Source of the DNA: Frigoribacterium sp. PhB116
GTDB lineage: Bacteria; Actinomycetota; Actinomycetes; Actinomycetales; Microbacteriaceae
Length of the DNA stretch: 64,000 nucleotides
NCBI RefSeq assembly: GCF_004364285.1
Contig: NZ_SOBE01000001.1
Location: 62,001-126,000, forward strand
Direction: 5' to 3'
A program made the translations under genes and the position numbers. Positions 1 to 8,932 of this stretch are shown here, in pieces. The notes beneath the pieces are model-generated. The model was not told where the DNA came from, ran no database searches, and was given only the letters and a program-made list of their open reading frames with translations. Numbering within the stretch: position 1 is the first letter of the stretch; each line of letters opens with the position of its first letter.

Positions 1-2
1 TG

Positions 3-848
3 AAAGCGTCTGGTGACTGGCGCGCGAGTGTCCGTGCTGCGGCCGACAGTGCCTGGGTCGAAGACCGGGGGGCCGCGGGGCCCTACGCAAGGGCTTCGCT
101 CTTGGAGTGGGGCAGCATCACCAAGGGGCTGGTCGGCACCACCGCGTATCTGACCCTCGACACGAATCGTCGTGTGGCAGACCTGCTGCCCGAGTACCCG
201 GACGCCGAGTACACGGTCGCGGACCTGGTCCACCACACCTCGGGCTTGCGGCGCTTGCCCACGAACATGCGGGGTGGTCTCGTGCGAGACCCCTACCGGG
301 GCACAGTCGGTCGGCCCCTGTCGCCCGAGGACGTCCGACCTGAGGGCGGAGCGTGGGGCGAGTACCTGTACTCGAACACCGGGTACGCCCTGCTCGGCAG
401 CATCTTGGATCGCGTGCACGGAGACTGGTTCGGTGCGGTCCAGGAGCACGTTCTCGTCCCGGCCGGCATCACCACGGCCACTGTGACCCCGAGAGCCCAC
501 GACTGCATCATGCCGTCGCTCTGGTTCGGGCGGCCGCTCGCGCCGTGGCAGATGGCCGGGTCTCCCTACGCCGCCTCGGGTGGCATGTGGTCGACCTTCG
601 AGGATCTGTGTCGGTACGCGGACTGGGCCCTAGCCCACGACGCCGGACCTGAGCGGACCGTCAGCTGGCAGCGAGAGGGGGTGACGATGTGGATCAACGG
701 CGAGGTGCGTGCCTCTGGTGCGGCCATCGTCTCCGCTGGCGGCATCAGGGCCGCGGCTCACGCGCTGGCACAGGTACCGAACCGATCCGACCAGATCGCA
801 ACTGCCCTCATAGCCCGAGCACTCGCTGGTGCCCAGCCCCCGGGCTGA
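3..848 (+). CDS. Serine hydrolase, class C beta-lactamase/DD-peptidase-like (5' end outside window)
   Basis: The frame is open from the window edge to a TGA at 846-848, so the N-terminus is missing. A TTG at 102 is not the start, because family-like sequence continues before it. The class C (penicillin-binding) serine hydrolase motifs are visible: SITK, the SxxK nucleophile motif, about 13 codons after that TTG, and YSN in a YSNTGYALLG context, matching YxN. HHTSG is the usual conserved stretch between them. The third motif (HTG or KTG) is not recognisable; the C-terminus has only RASGAA and SAGGIR after the conserved tryptophans. It could be an esterase, amidase or degenerate family member; substrate unknown. 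No signal peptide can be judged. Confidence 0.75.
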   Translation, partial: KASGDWRASVRAAADSAWVEDRGAAGPYARASLLEWGSITKGLVGTTAYLTLDTNRRVADLLPEYPDAEYTVADLVHHTSGLRRLPTNMRGGLVRDPYRGTVGRPLSPEDVRPEGGAWGEYLYSNTGYALLGSILDRVHGDWFGAVQEHVLVPAGITTATVTPRAHDCIMPSLWFGRPLAPWQMAGSPYAASGGMWSTFEDLCRYADWALAHDAGPERTVSWQREGVTMWINGEVRASGAAIVSAGGIRAAAHALAQVPNRSDQIATALIARALAGAQPPG

Positions 849-872
849 CCACGAGGCGCGAGGGGCGCCGGC

Positions 873-890
873 TGCCGCACGGGTGCGGCA
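873..890. terminator. Short hairpin between convergent genes
   Basis: A 7-bp perfect stem (TGCCGCA / TGCGGCA) with loop cggg lies between the stop codons of the serine hydrolase and the phosphoesterase. There is no T-tract, which is common for terminators in GC-rich actinobacteria. Assignment as terminator is inferred from position. Confidence 0.4.
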
Positions 891-918
891 ACTCGACGCC
901 CCAAGGGCGAGCTGCGGG

Positions 919-3411
919 CTACGCGCGGCGGCGGCGGGCCCGGATGACCAGCGCGAGGCCGGCGAGCAGCACCAGCAGCGCTCCCGCGGCGAGGGGGAGG
1001 GCGTCGCTGCCGGTGAAGGCGAGCGCGCCGTCGGCCTGCGCCGTGGTGGTCGAGCCTCCGGCCGACGTGCCCGCACCCGCGCCTGCACCGGTGCCCGAAC
1101 CGGCACCGCCGGCACCGGGCGTGCCGGGCAGCGGGTCGGAGACGGCGGTCAGCTCGAAGGTGCCCCAGGTCTCGGCTCCCGTGGCGTCGGTCTGGCCGAC
1201 GAGGGTGTGGGTGCCGGCTCCGAGGCCCTCGGGGAGGCGCAGCGTGAGCACCCCGTCGTCGTCACTGGGGTCGTCGCCCAGGTAGACGGGCTCCGAGTGC
1301 ACGAACCAGTCGAGCGCCGCACCGGCGAGTCGACGCGGGACGGTCGCGGTGAGCGTGCCCTCCGCCTCGTCGACGGCGGTCACGACCAGCGTGTGCGTCG
1401 CCTCCGTCAGCTCGGAGAGCGGCACCGCCGTGGGCTCCCCGGTGCCCGGGTCGACGGGCGGCGTCGTCGGGTCCACCGGCGGCGTGGTGGGGTCGGTCGG
1501 GTCGACGGGAGGCTCCGTCGGGTCGGCCGGGCGCGACAGCGTGACCTCGTCGACGACGGCCATGTCGGTCGTGCGGTACGTCGTCATCGCGATGGAGTCG
1601 GCCGTCACCTCGACGTTGGTGAAGTTCGGCGTGTACTCCTGGTTCTGCACGGCGCTGAAGTCGAAGTCCTGCGACTGGATGTCGTAGTACTTGCTGCCGC
1701 TCGACGAGTTCGCCGTGACGTAGAGCACCTCGTCGCCCTCGGGCGCGACCGTGCCGTCGACCGGCTCGTCGGTGTGCACCGGCGTCGTGCCGCTCATTAG
1801 GTAGCTGCGGACGTACACGTGGTCGTGGCCCATCAGCACCAGGTCGACGTCGAGCTCGCTCATCACGGGCGGCAGCTCGGCGCGGCGGGTGACGATGTCG
1901 CCGTCGGTCGCGTGCGAGGCGACGCTGTAGACGGAGTGGTGGAAGGTGACGATGGTCCAGCGGGCCTCGTCGCCGTGCTCGGCGATCACCGTGCTCGCGA
2001 AGTCGGCGTGGCCGGCGTCGTCACGGTCGTTCGAGTTGAACGAGATGTAGAGCGTGTCCTGGTAGATGAACCAGTAGTCGCCGCCGGCGCGCGCCGCGTC
2101 GGGACGGCCTGCCGTCTCGCTGACGTTCGGCATCGCGAAGTGCTGCTCGTACGCCTTGCTCGCGACGTCGTGGTTGCCGATGTTGGTCGCGAAGGGCAGC
2201 GTCTTGGTCTGCGACGGCGCGAGGAACCCGTCGTACTGCAGCTCGTTCGACGCCGTGTTGACCTGGTCGCCCGCGCTCAGCACGAAGCTCGTGTCGGGGA
2301 AGGCCCCGGACGCGGTGCCCATCGTCTCGACCCAGCCCGCCGTGTCGCGCACGGTCTCGCCCGCGCCGATCTGCGCATCGCCGATGAACAGGAAGCCGTA
2401 GTCGCCGGTCGCCTGCGTCTCGAAGACGTACGTCTCCGACCAGCCGTCGGCGTCGCTGCCGACCCGGTAGCTGTACGAGGTGCTCGGCACGAGGCCGGTC
2501 AGCGTCGCGTGGTGCCAGTTCTGCCCGTCGGTCGCCACTCCGCTGGTGGAGGCGAACGAGGAGGCGCGGGCCGGGAAGACGCCGCCCGTCACGTCCTTCG
2601 TCAGCGCGAGCTGCGCCTCCTCGGCGCTGGTCGAGTCGGAGTACCACGACACGGCACGCTGCGACTCGTCGGCCCCGACGTTGAGGAACACGTCGCTGAT
2701 GGTGGCCTCGGCGCTCGCCGAGACGGGAGTGAGCGAGAGGAAGTCGAAGTAGATGTCGGAGCTGGTCGAGCGGTCCTGGTAGAGCGCGACCGAGACGGTG
2801 TTCTCGCCGGCGCGCAGCAGGGCGGGGTCGATCGTGAACGTCGAGCGGTCGGGGTCGCCGCCGCCGTCGCCCGCGTAGCCGACGTTGCCCTCGAAGTCGG
2901 CAATGCGGGAGTCCTCGTAGCCGACGACCTTCGTGCCGTTGACGTACACGACGAGCGCGTCGTCGTAGACGACGTCGGCGGTCAGCGACTTCCAGCCCGC
3001 GAGCTGGTCGGCGGTGAGGTCGAGGGAGCTGCGGAAGAAGTAGGTCGGCACGTCGGCGGTGCCGCCCGGCAGGTACTGCTGCAGCAGGGTGTCGACGGCG
3101 TAGCCGCCGCCCATGCCGGTCGCCTTGCCGCCCTTGGCGCCGAAGCTGCCCTGGGCGTTCTTCCACTGGGAGTCGTCGAAGTCGTCGGCGGTCCAGCTGA
3201 GCGGGTCGGTGCTGCCGGCGGACGGGTCGACCCCGGTCTCGAGGTAGCTCCACGCGGTCGACTCGGTGGTCAGCAGCGGGACGGCGTCGTCGGCGCGGGC
3301 CGACGTGACGGTGCTCGTGGCTCCGACGGCGGTGGCCGTGACGAGCAGGAGCGCCGCGGCGACGCGGGCGCGGTGGCGCGGGCGTCGTGCGGCGGTGGGG
3401 GTGGTGGTCAT
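919..3411 (-). CDS. Secreted cell-wall-anchored metallophosphoesterase (purple acid phosphatase-like)
   Basis: 830 aa, ATG start with AAGGA upstream. Order: Arg-rich N-terminus and hydrophobic signal peptide (about 1-40, ending SARA); an uncharacterised N-terminal domain (about 45-225); a fibronectin-like purple acid phosphatase N-terminal domain (about 230-335); a calcineurin-like phosphoesterase domain (about 337-600) with metal-binding motifs GDAQ, SAGDQ, GNHD, HHS and GHDH; a Pro/Thr/Asp linker with TTPPVDP repeats (about 645-675); an Ig-like domain; then LAFTG at 797-801, a hydrophobic helix and a basic tail. LAFTG matches the LAxTG signal recognised by class E sortases, so the enzyme is probably displayed on the cell wall to release phosphate from esters. 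No sortase gene lies in the window. Confidence 0.85.
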   Translation of the reverse strand: MTTTPTAARRPRHRARVAAALLLVTATAVGATSTVTSARADDAVPLLTTESTAWSYLETGVDPSAGSTDPLSWTADDFDDSQWKNAQGSFGAKGGKATGMGGGYAVDTLLQQYLPGGTADVPTYFFRSSLDLTADQLAGWKSLTADVVYDDALVVYVNGTKVVGYEDSRIADFEGNVGYAGDGGGDPDRSTFTIDPALLRAGENTVSVALYQDRSTSSDIYFDFLSLTPVSASAEATISDVFLNVGADESQRAVSWYSDSTSAEEAQLALTKDVTGGVFPARASSFASTSGVATDGQNWHHATLTGLVPSTSYSYRVGSDADGWSETYVFETQATGDYGFLFIGDAQIGAGETVRDTAGWVETMGTASGAFPDTSFVLSAGDQVNTASNELQYDGFLAPSQTKTLPFATNIGNHDVASKAYEQHFAMPNVSETAGRPDAARAGGDYWFIYQDTLYISFNSNDRDDAGHADFASTVIAEHGDEARWTIVTFHHSVYSVASHATDGDIVTRRAELPPVMSELDVDLVLMGHDHVYVRSYLMSGTTPVHTDEPVDGTVAPEGDEVLYVTANSSSGSKYYDIQSQDFDFSAVQNQEYTPNFTNVEVTADSIAMTTYRTTDMAVVDEVTLSRPADPTEPPVDPTDPTTPPVDPTTPPVDPGTGEPTAVPLSELTEATHTLVVTAVDEAEGTLTATVPRRLAGAALDWFVHSEPVYLGDDPSDDDGVLTLRLPEGLGAGTHTLVGQTDATGAETWGTFELTAVSDPLPGTPGAGGAGSGTGAGAGAGTSAGGSTTTAQADGALAFTGSDALPLAAGALLVLLAGLALVIRARRRRA

Positions 3412-3535
3412 CCTGGTCCTTCGTGATCGGGGAGGCGCCTCCCCTCGTTCAGGGGCGGGCCTCGGGCATCAGAGCAGGGAGATGTGGACGACAGGTGTAG
3501 CGGGGGTGACATGTGTTGCCGACGGGCGGCGTCGT

Positions 3536-3591
3536 CGAGTGGTCGGGAACGGTTCTCCTCCGGTCGGCGGAGGACCGTTCTCGACCACTCG
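3536..3591. repeat. Long inverted repeat, family 2 (copy a)
   Basis: A 22-23 bp near-perfect inverted repeat with arms at 3537-3558 and 3569-3590 and a 10-nt centre. Outer arms read GAGTGGTCG and CGACCACTC. The only two mismatches would be G-U pairs in RNA read from the plus strand. It sits in the divergent gap between the phosphoesterase and merR genes, so it is not an ordinary terminator. It shares GAGTGGTC, GGAGGACCGTT and GACCACTC with the palindrome at 14641-14700. The rest of the 3412-3717 gap holds the merR promoter. Confidence 0.6.
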
Positions 3592-3635
3592 GGTGAGGGC
3601 GGGCTCGACCGGTCGGCGACTTCTCGGGGGATCGC

Positions 3636-3666
3636 TTGACCTTGCCCCAGGGGCACGGTTTCTACT
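3636..3666 (+). promoter_or_regulatory. MerR-type promoter with 19-bp spacer and dyad
   Basis: TTGACC (-35, 3636-3641) and TCTACT (-10, 3661-3666) are separated by 19 bp, longer than the usual 17. The spacer region holds the dyad CCTTGCCCC a GGGGCACGG (3640-3658, one mismatch). A long spacer with a centred dyad is the signature of promoters untwisted by MerR regulators. The merR gene starts 52 nt downstream behind GAGGAGG, so autoregulation is likely. Confidence 0.75.
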
Positions 3667-3717
3667 TGTGGGTAGTCGGCGACGAGCGCCGGCGACGACA
3701 CCGACGAGGAGGCGCCC

Positions 3718-4595
<878 letters not shown>

Positions 4596-4599
<4 letters not shown>

Positions 4600-5327
4600 C
4601 CGAGACCGACTCCACCCGCGCCTCCCTCGACACCTCGCCCTTGCTCGCCGAGGACGTGCTCGTGCTGCTCTTCGACCCGGAGTCGGGCACGATCCGCTCG
4701 GAGGGCACGCCGCTGCTGCACACGCTGGCGGGCGCCGTCCTCACCGAGCTCGCCCTCGACGAGGCGGTACGGGTCGACGAGCACGGGTCGGGACTGCGCG
4801 GGCGACTCGTCCACGCCGTCGAGGGACAGGAGCCCGCCGACCCGCTGCTCGCCCCCACGTGGCGTCGCCTCGCTGAGAAGCCGACCGACCTGCGGTCGCT
4901 GCTGCTCGAGATAGGCCCGCGGCTGCGCGGGCCGATGATCGACCGCGTCGTCGAGCGCGGGGCGCTGCGCCGCGAGAACCGCAAGACGCTCGGGTTCATC
5001 CCGACGACGGCGCTCGTTGACGGCGGCACCGGGCGACGGGACGAGATGCTCGCCCTCGTGCGGCCGGTGCTGCTCGACGGCCAGGAGCCGTCGCCGCGAT
5101 CAGGGGCGCTCGCCGCCCTGCTGTCGGCCAGCGGCGCGCTGCCGGCGATGCACCGCGACCTGCCCTGGTCGGGCACGCTCTACACCCGCGGGCAGCAGCT
5201 GCAGCGCGGCGAGTGGGGTGCCGCCGCCACCGGCGAGGCCGTGGCTGCGTCGGCTGCCGCGGTCGCCGCCGCCGTGCTCTCGAACTCGCTGTTCGTCAGC
5301 GTCGTGCTGCCGTCTCTGCGCGACTGA
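4596..5327 (+). CDS. GPP34 family (GOLPH3-like) phosphoprotein
   Basis: 243 aa. The ATG at 4596 overlaps the merR stop (ATGA). The sequence runs LLAEDVLVLLFDPESG near the start, then a helical body with LAGAVLTELAL and a hydrophobic Ala/Val-rich segment near the C-terminus. This is the pattern of bacterial relatives of Golgi phosphoprotein 3/Vps74, peripheral membrane proteins that bind phosphoinositides in eukaryotes. The bacterial role is not established. In actinomycetes these genes are often found next to regulators and transporters, as here. A 107-nt gap with a pyrimidine tract separates it from the export protein gene. Confidence 0.8.
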
Positions 5328-5346
5328 GCCGCTGCTCGGCCTCGCA

Positions 5347-5404
5347 CCCCTCCTCCTGCCCTTCCTGCTCTTCTCTCCTCTTCTTTCACTTACCCCTTCT
5401 TCCC
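5347..5404 (+). other. Polypyrimidine (C/T) tract in intercistronic gap
   Basis: About 58 nt of almost pure C and T, with only about four or five purines, between the GPP34 and export protein genes. It is strikingly G-poor for this DNA. On the transcript it would be an unstructured C/U-rich segment, resembling a Rho loading region; that role is inferred. Confidence 0.6.
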
Positions 5405-5434
5405 GTCCTGACGACCCCGCCCCTGGAGACCGCC

Positions 5435-6169
5435 ATGTCCTTCTTCGTCCACACCGCCTCCTCGGCTGCTGGCACCTCGGCCGCCACGACCGCCGGCGGA
5501 CCGTTCGCCTGGTTCCAGGACCTCGTCGGCCAGGTGCCCGAGGTCGTTCAGCCGCTCGTCATCGCCCTGGCCGGTGCCGTCCCGTTCATCGAGGGCGAGG
5601 GAGCGTCCGCGCTCGGAATCATCGGCGGCGTGCACCCGTTCGTGGCCGCCCTCGCCGGGATCGTCGGCAACCTGCTCTGCGTCGTGGTCGTCGTGCTGCT
5701 GGGGTCACGAATAAGGGAGGCGCTGGTCCGGAGACGTGCCGGTCGCGGCGCTCAGGTGGCCGGGGCCGCGGATCCGAGCCCGTCGGCCGCGGGCGTCGGT
5801 GTCGGCACCGTTGCGACCGGTGGCGGTCCGGTCGCCTACGCCGCCGCTCCTGGGTCAGCGGGGGCCGCCGCGTCGACTCCGGCTGCCGGGGCAACTCCGG
5901 ACCCTGTCGCGGCCGGGTCGGTCGAGGCGACGGAGGCGGTGCCCGAGAAGAAGGGCAAGGCGCGGCTGCGGCGCTGGCTGGTGAAGTTCGGGGTGCCCGG
6001 GGCGAGCCTCCTGGCCCCGCTGGCGCTGCCCACCATGTTCACGGCGGCCACGTTCGTCGGGTCGGGAGTTTCCAAGGGCTGGGTCATCCTCTGGCAGGCC
6101 GTCGCCATCGTCGTCTGGACCACGCTCATCACGCTGCTCGCGACGGGTCTGATCTCCGCGATCGGCTAG
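5435..6169 (+). CDS. Small multidrug export protein (Sm_multidrug_ex family)
   Basis: 244 aa; the ATG lies 6 nt after GGAG. The N-terminal half has the family-like VPFIEGEGAS stretch between hydrophobic helices (about 30-85), and the C-terminal half has two further helices ending at the stop. A long Ala/Gly/Pro-rich loop (about 95-170) separates the halves, making the protein longer than usual family members. It is an inner-membrane protein annotated as an exporter by similarity; substrates are unknown. Position after a MerR gene and MerR-type promoter supports an inducible efflux role. Confidence 0.75.
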   Translation: MSFFVHTASSAAGTSAATTAGGPFAWFQDLVGQVPEVVQPLVIALAGAVPFIEGEGASALGIIGGVHPFVAALAGIVGNLLCVVVVVLLGSRIREALVRRRAGRGAQVAGAADPSPSAAGVGVGTVATGGGPVAYAAAPGSAGAAASTPAAGATPDPVAAGSVEATEAVPEKKGKARLRRWLVKFGVPGASLLAPLALPTMFTAATFVGSGVSKGWVILWQAVAIVVWTTLITLLATGLISAIG

Positions 6170-6199
6170 CTGCCTCTGCTTCCCTTCCTCGCTGGGGCG

Positions 6200-6257
6200 G
6201 TGAGCCGGCAGGAAGTGCTCTCGAGGAGGCGGCGGGCAGCACTTCTTGCCGGTTCAC
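6200..6257. terminator. Long hairpin between convergent genes
   Basis: 19-nt arms at 6200-6218 and 6239-6257 with a 20-nt loop. The two mismatches become G-U pairs in plus-strand RNA. It lies between the export protein gene and the convergent dehydrogenase gene and overlaps the latter's stop codon. It is most likely a bidirectional terminator; there is no T-tract. Confidence 0.6.
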
Positions 6258-7228
6258 TCCTGGGGGAGAGGGAGGAGGGACCGACGGAGGTGGGCAGCGG
6301 CCTCGTGGCCGACACGGGACATCGCCTCGCGGGTCTGCCCGCCGACGTGCGGGGTGAGCACGACGTCGGGGCGGTGCCGCAGGGGGTGGTCGCCGGGCAG
6401 GGGCTCCACCGAGGTGACGTCGAGACCGGCTCCCGCGAGGTGACCGGACTCCAGGGCGGCGACCAGCGCCTCCTCGTCGACGACGCCTCCGCGTGAGGTG
6501 TTGACCACGACCGCTCCCGCGGGGAGCAGGGCGAGCTCGCGAGCCGAGATCAGGCCGCGGGTCGCGTCGGTGAGGGGCACGTGGACGCTGAGGGCGTCGG
6601 AGGCGCGGAGGAGGTCGTCGAGACCGGCGGGCTCGGCTCCGGCCCCGCGGATCGCGTCGTCACCGAGGTGCGGGTCGTGTGCGACGACGCGCATGCCGAG
6701 TCCGTCACGGGCGATGCCGGCGACGAGCTGCGCGATGCGGCCGTAGCCGAGCAGGCCGAGGGTGGCTCCGGTGAGTTCACGTCCGGTCATGGACGCGCGG
6801 TCGCCGGGCGCGGCCGCGCTGGGATCGGCTCCGGCTCCGGCGCCGGCACTCGCGAGTGCCGGGCCGAGCCCGCGGCGCGTGACCATGAGCAGGGCGACGG
6901 CGAGCTCCGCGACCGACCGGCTGTTGGCCGCGGGCGTCGTCGTGACCTCGACGCCGAGCTCGGCGGCGGCGGCCACGTCGACGGTGTCGAGCCCGACCCC
7001 GTGACGGGCGACGATCCGCAGCCGCGGGGCCTCGCGCATCATCGCTCCGTCGACGCGGGCGGTGCGGAGCAGGACGCCCTGCACTTCCGGAGCGATGTCA
7101 GCCCAGGAGGCGGCCGTCGCGCCCCAGCCGAGACGCACGTCGGCCCACTCCGCCAGGGACTCCACGACCGCGTCGTCGATCGGACGCGGCACCCACACGA
7201 CGGGCCGGGCATCGTCGCCCTCAGCCAC
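6254..7228 (-). CDS. D-2-hydroxyacid dehydrogenase (NAD-dependent)
   Basis: 324 aa, GTG start at 7228 overlapping the end of the RraA-like gene by 8 nt. The Rossmann motif GYGRIAQLVAG follows TLGLL at about 150-165. The substrate and catalytic landmarks are present: RHGVGLDTVD, NTSRGGVVDE (Arg), an acidic residue after it, and TPHVGGQTREAM (His). This is the phosphoglycerate/glyoxylate/2-hydroxyacid dehydrogenase family, reducing 2-oxoacids or oxidising D-2-hydroxyacids. Coupled to the aldolase-like gene, it may interconvert an oxoacid such as pyruvate or oxaloacetate with its hydroxyacid; the exact substrate cannot be read from sequence. Confidence 0.85.
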   Translation of the reverse strand: MAEGDDARPVVWVPRPIDDAVVESLAEWADVRLGWGATAASWADIAPEVQGVLLRTARVDGAMMREAPRLRIVARHGVGLDTVDVAAAAELGVEVTTTPAANSRSVAELAVALLMVTRRGLGPALASAGAGAGADPSAAAPGDRASMTGRELTGATLGLLGYGRIAQLVAGIARDGLGMRVVAHDPHLGDDAIRGAGAEPAGLDDLLRASDALSVHVPLTDATRGLISARELALLPAGAVVVNTSRGGVVDEEALVAALESGHLAGAGLDVTSVEPLPGDHPLRHRPDVVLTPHVGGQTREAMSRVGHEAAAHLRRSLLPLPQE

Positions 7229-7883
7229 GCGGCACCAGCCGCCGGTTCGCCTCGCGCCGCTCGCCCTCGCCGCGCAGCAGCTCGTGCGTCGCCGCGACCA
7301 CGTCGTCGACGCGACCCGCGGGCACGACCGCCACGCCGTCGTCGTCGCCGACGACCCAGTCGCCCGGAGCCACGGCGACCCCGCCGACGGCCACGGTCTC
7401 GCCGAGTCGGTACGGGCCGGTCTTCCACGGCCCGGCAGGAGTCACGGCCCGGGCGAACACGGGGACGCCGACGCGCTCCAGCTCGACCACGTCGCGGGCT
7501 GCGGCGTCGAGCACGATCCCGCCGACCCCCAACGCGAGCGCCTTCTCGGCGACGAGCTCGCCGATCAGCGCCCGCGTCTCGTCGCCGCCGCCGGACACGA
7601 CGAGGATCTCGCCCCTCCTGATCTGCTCGAACGCGGCGTGCAGGCCGGCGTTGTCGCCGGGGCGGGTCCAGACGGTGAAGGCGCGCCCCGACAGAGCCGC
7701 CCCGCGCCAGAGCGGACGGATGCCCTCGGCGACGCCGAACCGCTCCATCGCGTCCGAGATCGTGGCCACGGGCAGCTCGCCCGCGGCGGGCAAGGCGGCG
7801 GGTCGGGCGTCGGGCCCGGCGCCGACGGGCCCCGGTGCGGGGGATCCGGCGGTCTCGGGCTGCTGCGGGTCGGGCTGGGGCAT
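7221..7883 (-). CDS. RraA family protein, probable oxoacid aldolase/lyase
   Basis: 220 aa, ATG start. Matches the RraA / 4-hydroxy-4-methyl-2-oxoglutarate aldolase fold: TISDAMERFG near the start, a Gly-rich metal/substrate region (VVSGGGDETRALIGE, about 85-100), then GIVLDAAARDV where the family usually has G-x-V-x-D-G-x-x-R-D. The Arg-Asp pair of the active site is retained. Members split 4-hydroxy-2-oxoacids into pyruvate or oxaloacetate, while others are RNase E inhibitors; with no RNase context here, a catabolic aldolase is favoured. It lies between the IclR regulator gene (60-nt gap) and the dehydrogenase gene. Confidence 0.75.
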   Translation of the reverse strand: MPQPDPQQPETAGSPAPGPVGAGPDARPAALPAAGELPVATISDAMERFGVAEGIRPLWRGAALSGRAFTVWTRPGDNAGLHAAFEQIRRGEILVVSGGGDETRALIGELVAEKALALGVGGIVLDAAARDVVELERVGVPVFARAVTPAGPWKTGPYRLGETVAVGGVAVAPGDWVVGDDDGVAVVPAGRVDDVVAATHELLRGEGERREANRRLVPRG

Positions 7884-7943
7884 CGTCGCTCCTGTCGTTC
7901 GGGGTGGTGACCCGCGGCGACGTCGCCCGGGCCGGGGCCGGGG

Positions 7944-8792
7944 TCAGTCGAGGGCGGGCGGCAGCCCGGTGCGGGCGATGTCCGAGGAGGCGGCCTGCAG
8001 TGCCCCGAGGAACCGCGCGGTCGCCTCGTCGGTGAACCGGCTGGTGGGTCCGCCGAGCGCCAGCGCCACGGGCTGCGCTCCGTCGCGACTGCGGACCAGC
8101 ACCGCCATGCCGCTGTTGCCGGGCTCGCGCACGCCGTGCGACAGCGACCAGCCGGCGGCCCGGGCCTGCTCGACGCGGGCGACCAGCGCCTCCTCGTCGA
8201 CGACCTCGGCAGCGGAACCGACGTTCGAGCCAGCCCCGGATGCAGACGGTGCACCGGCGCCTGACCCGGTGCCTGACCCGGCGCCCGCTCCGGCGACCGT
8301 GGCGGCCAGCGCCGCCACCTCGGCGCCGAGTGCCTCCGGCGCGACCGAGCTCAGCAGCACCATCCCGGCCGCGCCCTTCCACAGCGGCAGCTCGTCGCCG
8401 ACCTGGACGACGTGCCGCAGCGAGTGCGGGCTCGGCGACTGGGCGACGACGACGCGGGTCGTGCCGCTCCGCACGTAGAGGCTGACGGTCTCGCCCGTCT
8501 CGGCAGCCAGCTCGGCCATGCGGGCGGCGGTCGCCTCGGGCACGGTCCAGGCGGCGGAGGCGAAGGCTCCCCAGCGGATCAGGCGCGTGCCGACGGCGAC
8601 GCGGCCGTCGGCGACGTGCTGCAGCATGCGCTCGGCGACGAGGGTCTCGACCAGGCGGAGCACGGTGGTGCGCGGCAGCCCGGCGGCCTTGACGAGCTCG
8701 CCGATCGACAGGGAGGTGCGCTCGGGCGTGAACGCCTGCAGCACGTCGAGGGCGCGGCTGACGGCGCGGACCCCGCTCGCTTCCGTGACCAT
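7944..8792 (-). CDS. IclR family transcriptional regulator
   Basis: 282 aa, ATG start. N-terminal winged helix (about 8-70: SRALDVLQAF, SIGELVKAAGLPRTTVLRLVE) and C-terminal effector-binding domain (about 85-280). A Gly/Ala/Ser-rich insertion interrupts the effector domain near 165-195. It is the first gene of the leftward set and faces the transporter operon. A perfect palindrome in the shared gap (8889-8905) is the obvious candidate operator. IclR regulators typically sense small carboxylic or aromatic acids, which suits the neighbouring tricarboxylate transporter. Confidence 0.88.
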   Translation of the reverse strand: MVTEASGVRAVSRALDVLQAFTPERTSLSIGELVKAAGLPRTTVLRLVETLVAERMLQHVADGRVAVGTRLIRWGAFASAAWTVPEATAARMAELAAETGETVSLYVRSGTTRVVVAQSPSPHSLRHVVQVGDELPLWKGAAGMVLLSSVAPEALGAEVAALAATVAGAGAGSGTGSGAGAPSASGAGSNVGSAAEVVDEEALVARVEQARAAGWSLSHGVREPGNSGMAVLVRSRDGAQPVALALGGPTSRFTDEATARFLGALQAASSDIARTGLPPALD

Positions 8793-8844
8793 CGCCGACC
8801 TCTCGTCCCGACCCGCGCCTCCGGACCGTCCTGTGCGGTCCGCC

Positions 8845-8874
8845 TTGCACGATGTCTCGACGCGAAGCTACCAT
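8845..8874 (+). promoter_or_regulatory. Candidate promoter of the tricarboxylate transporter operon
   Basis: TTGCAC (8845-8850), 18-nt spacer, TACCAT (8869-8874) on the plus strand. Transcription would start near 8881, just before the palindrome 8889-8905 and 50 nt before tctC. Matches to consensus are moderate (3/6 and 4/6). Confidence 0.5.
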
Positions 8875-8888
8875 CAGGCGGACACAGA

Positions 8889-8905
8889 CATCCACCTAGT
8901 GGATG
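8889..8905. promoter_or_regulatory. Perfect inverted repeat, candidate IclR operator
   Basis: CATCCAC cta GTGGATG: 7-bp perfect arms with a 3-bp centre, just downstream of the predicted start of transcription of the rightward operon and about 100 bp from the iclR start. A bound dimer here would block the transporter operon. Assignment to the IclR protein rests on position and symmetry. Confidence 0.6.
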
Positions 8906-8932
8906 CCCGTCCGACGTCACAAGGGAGTGAAC

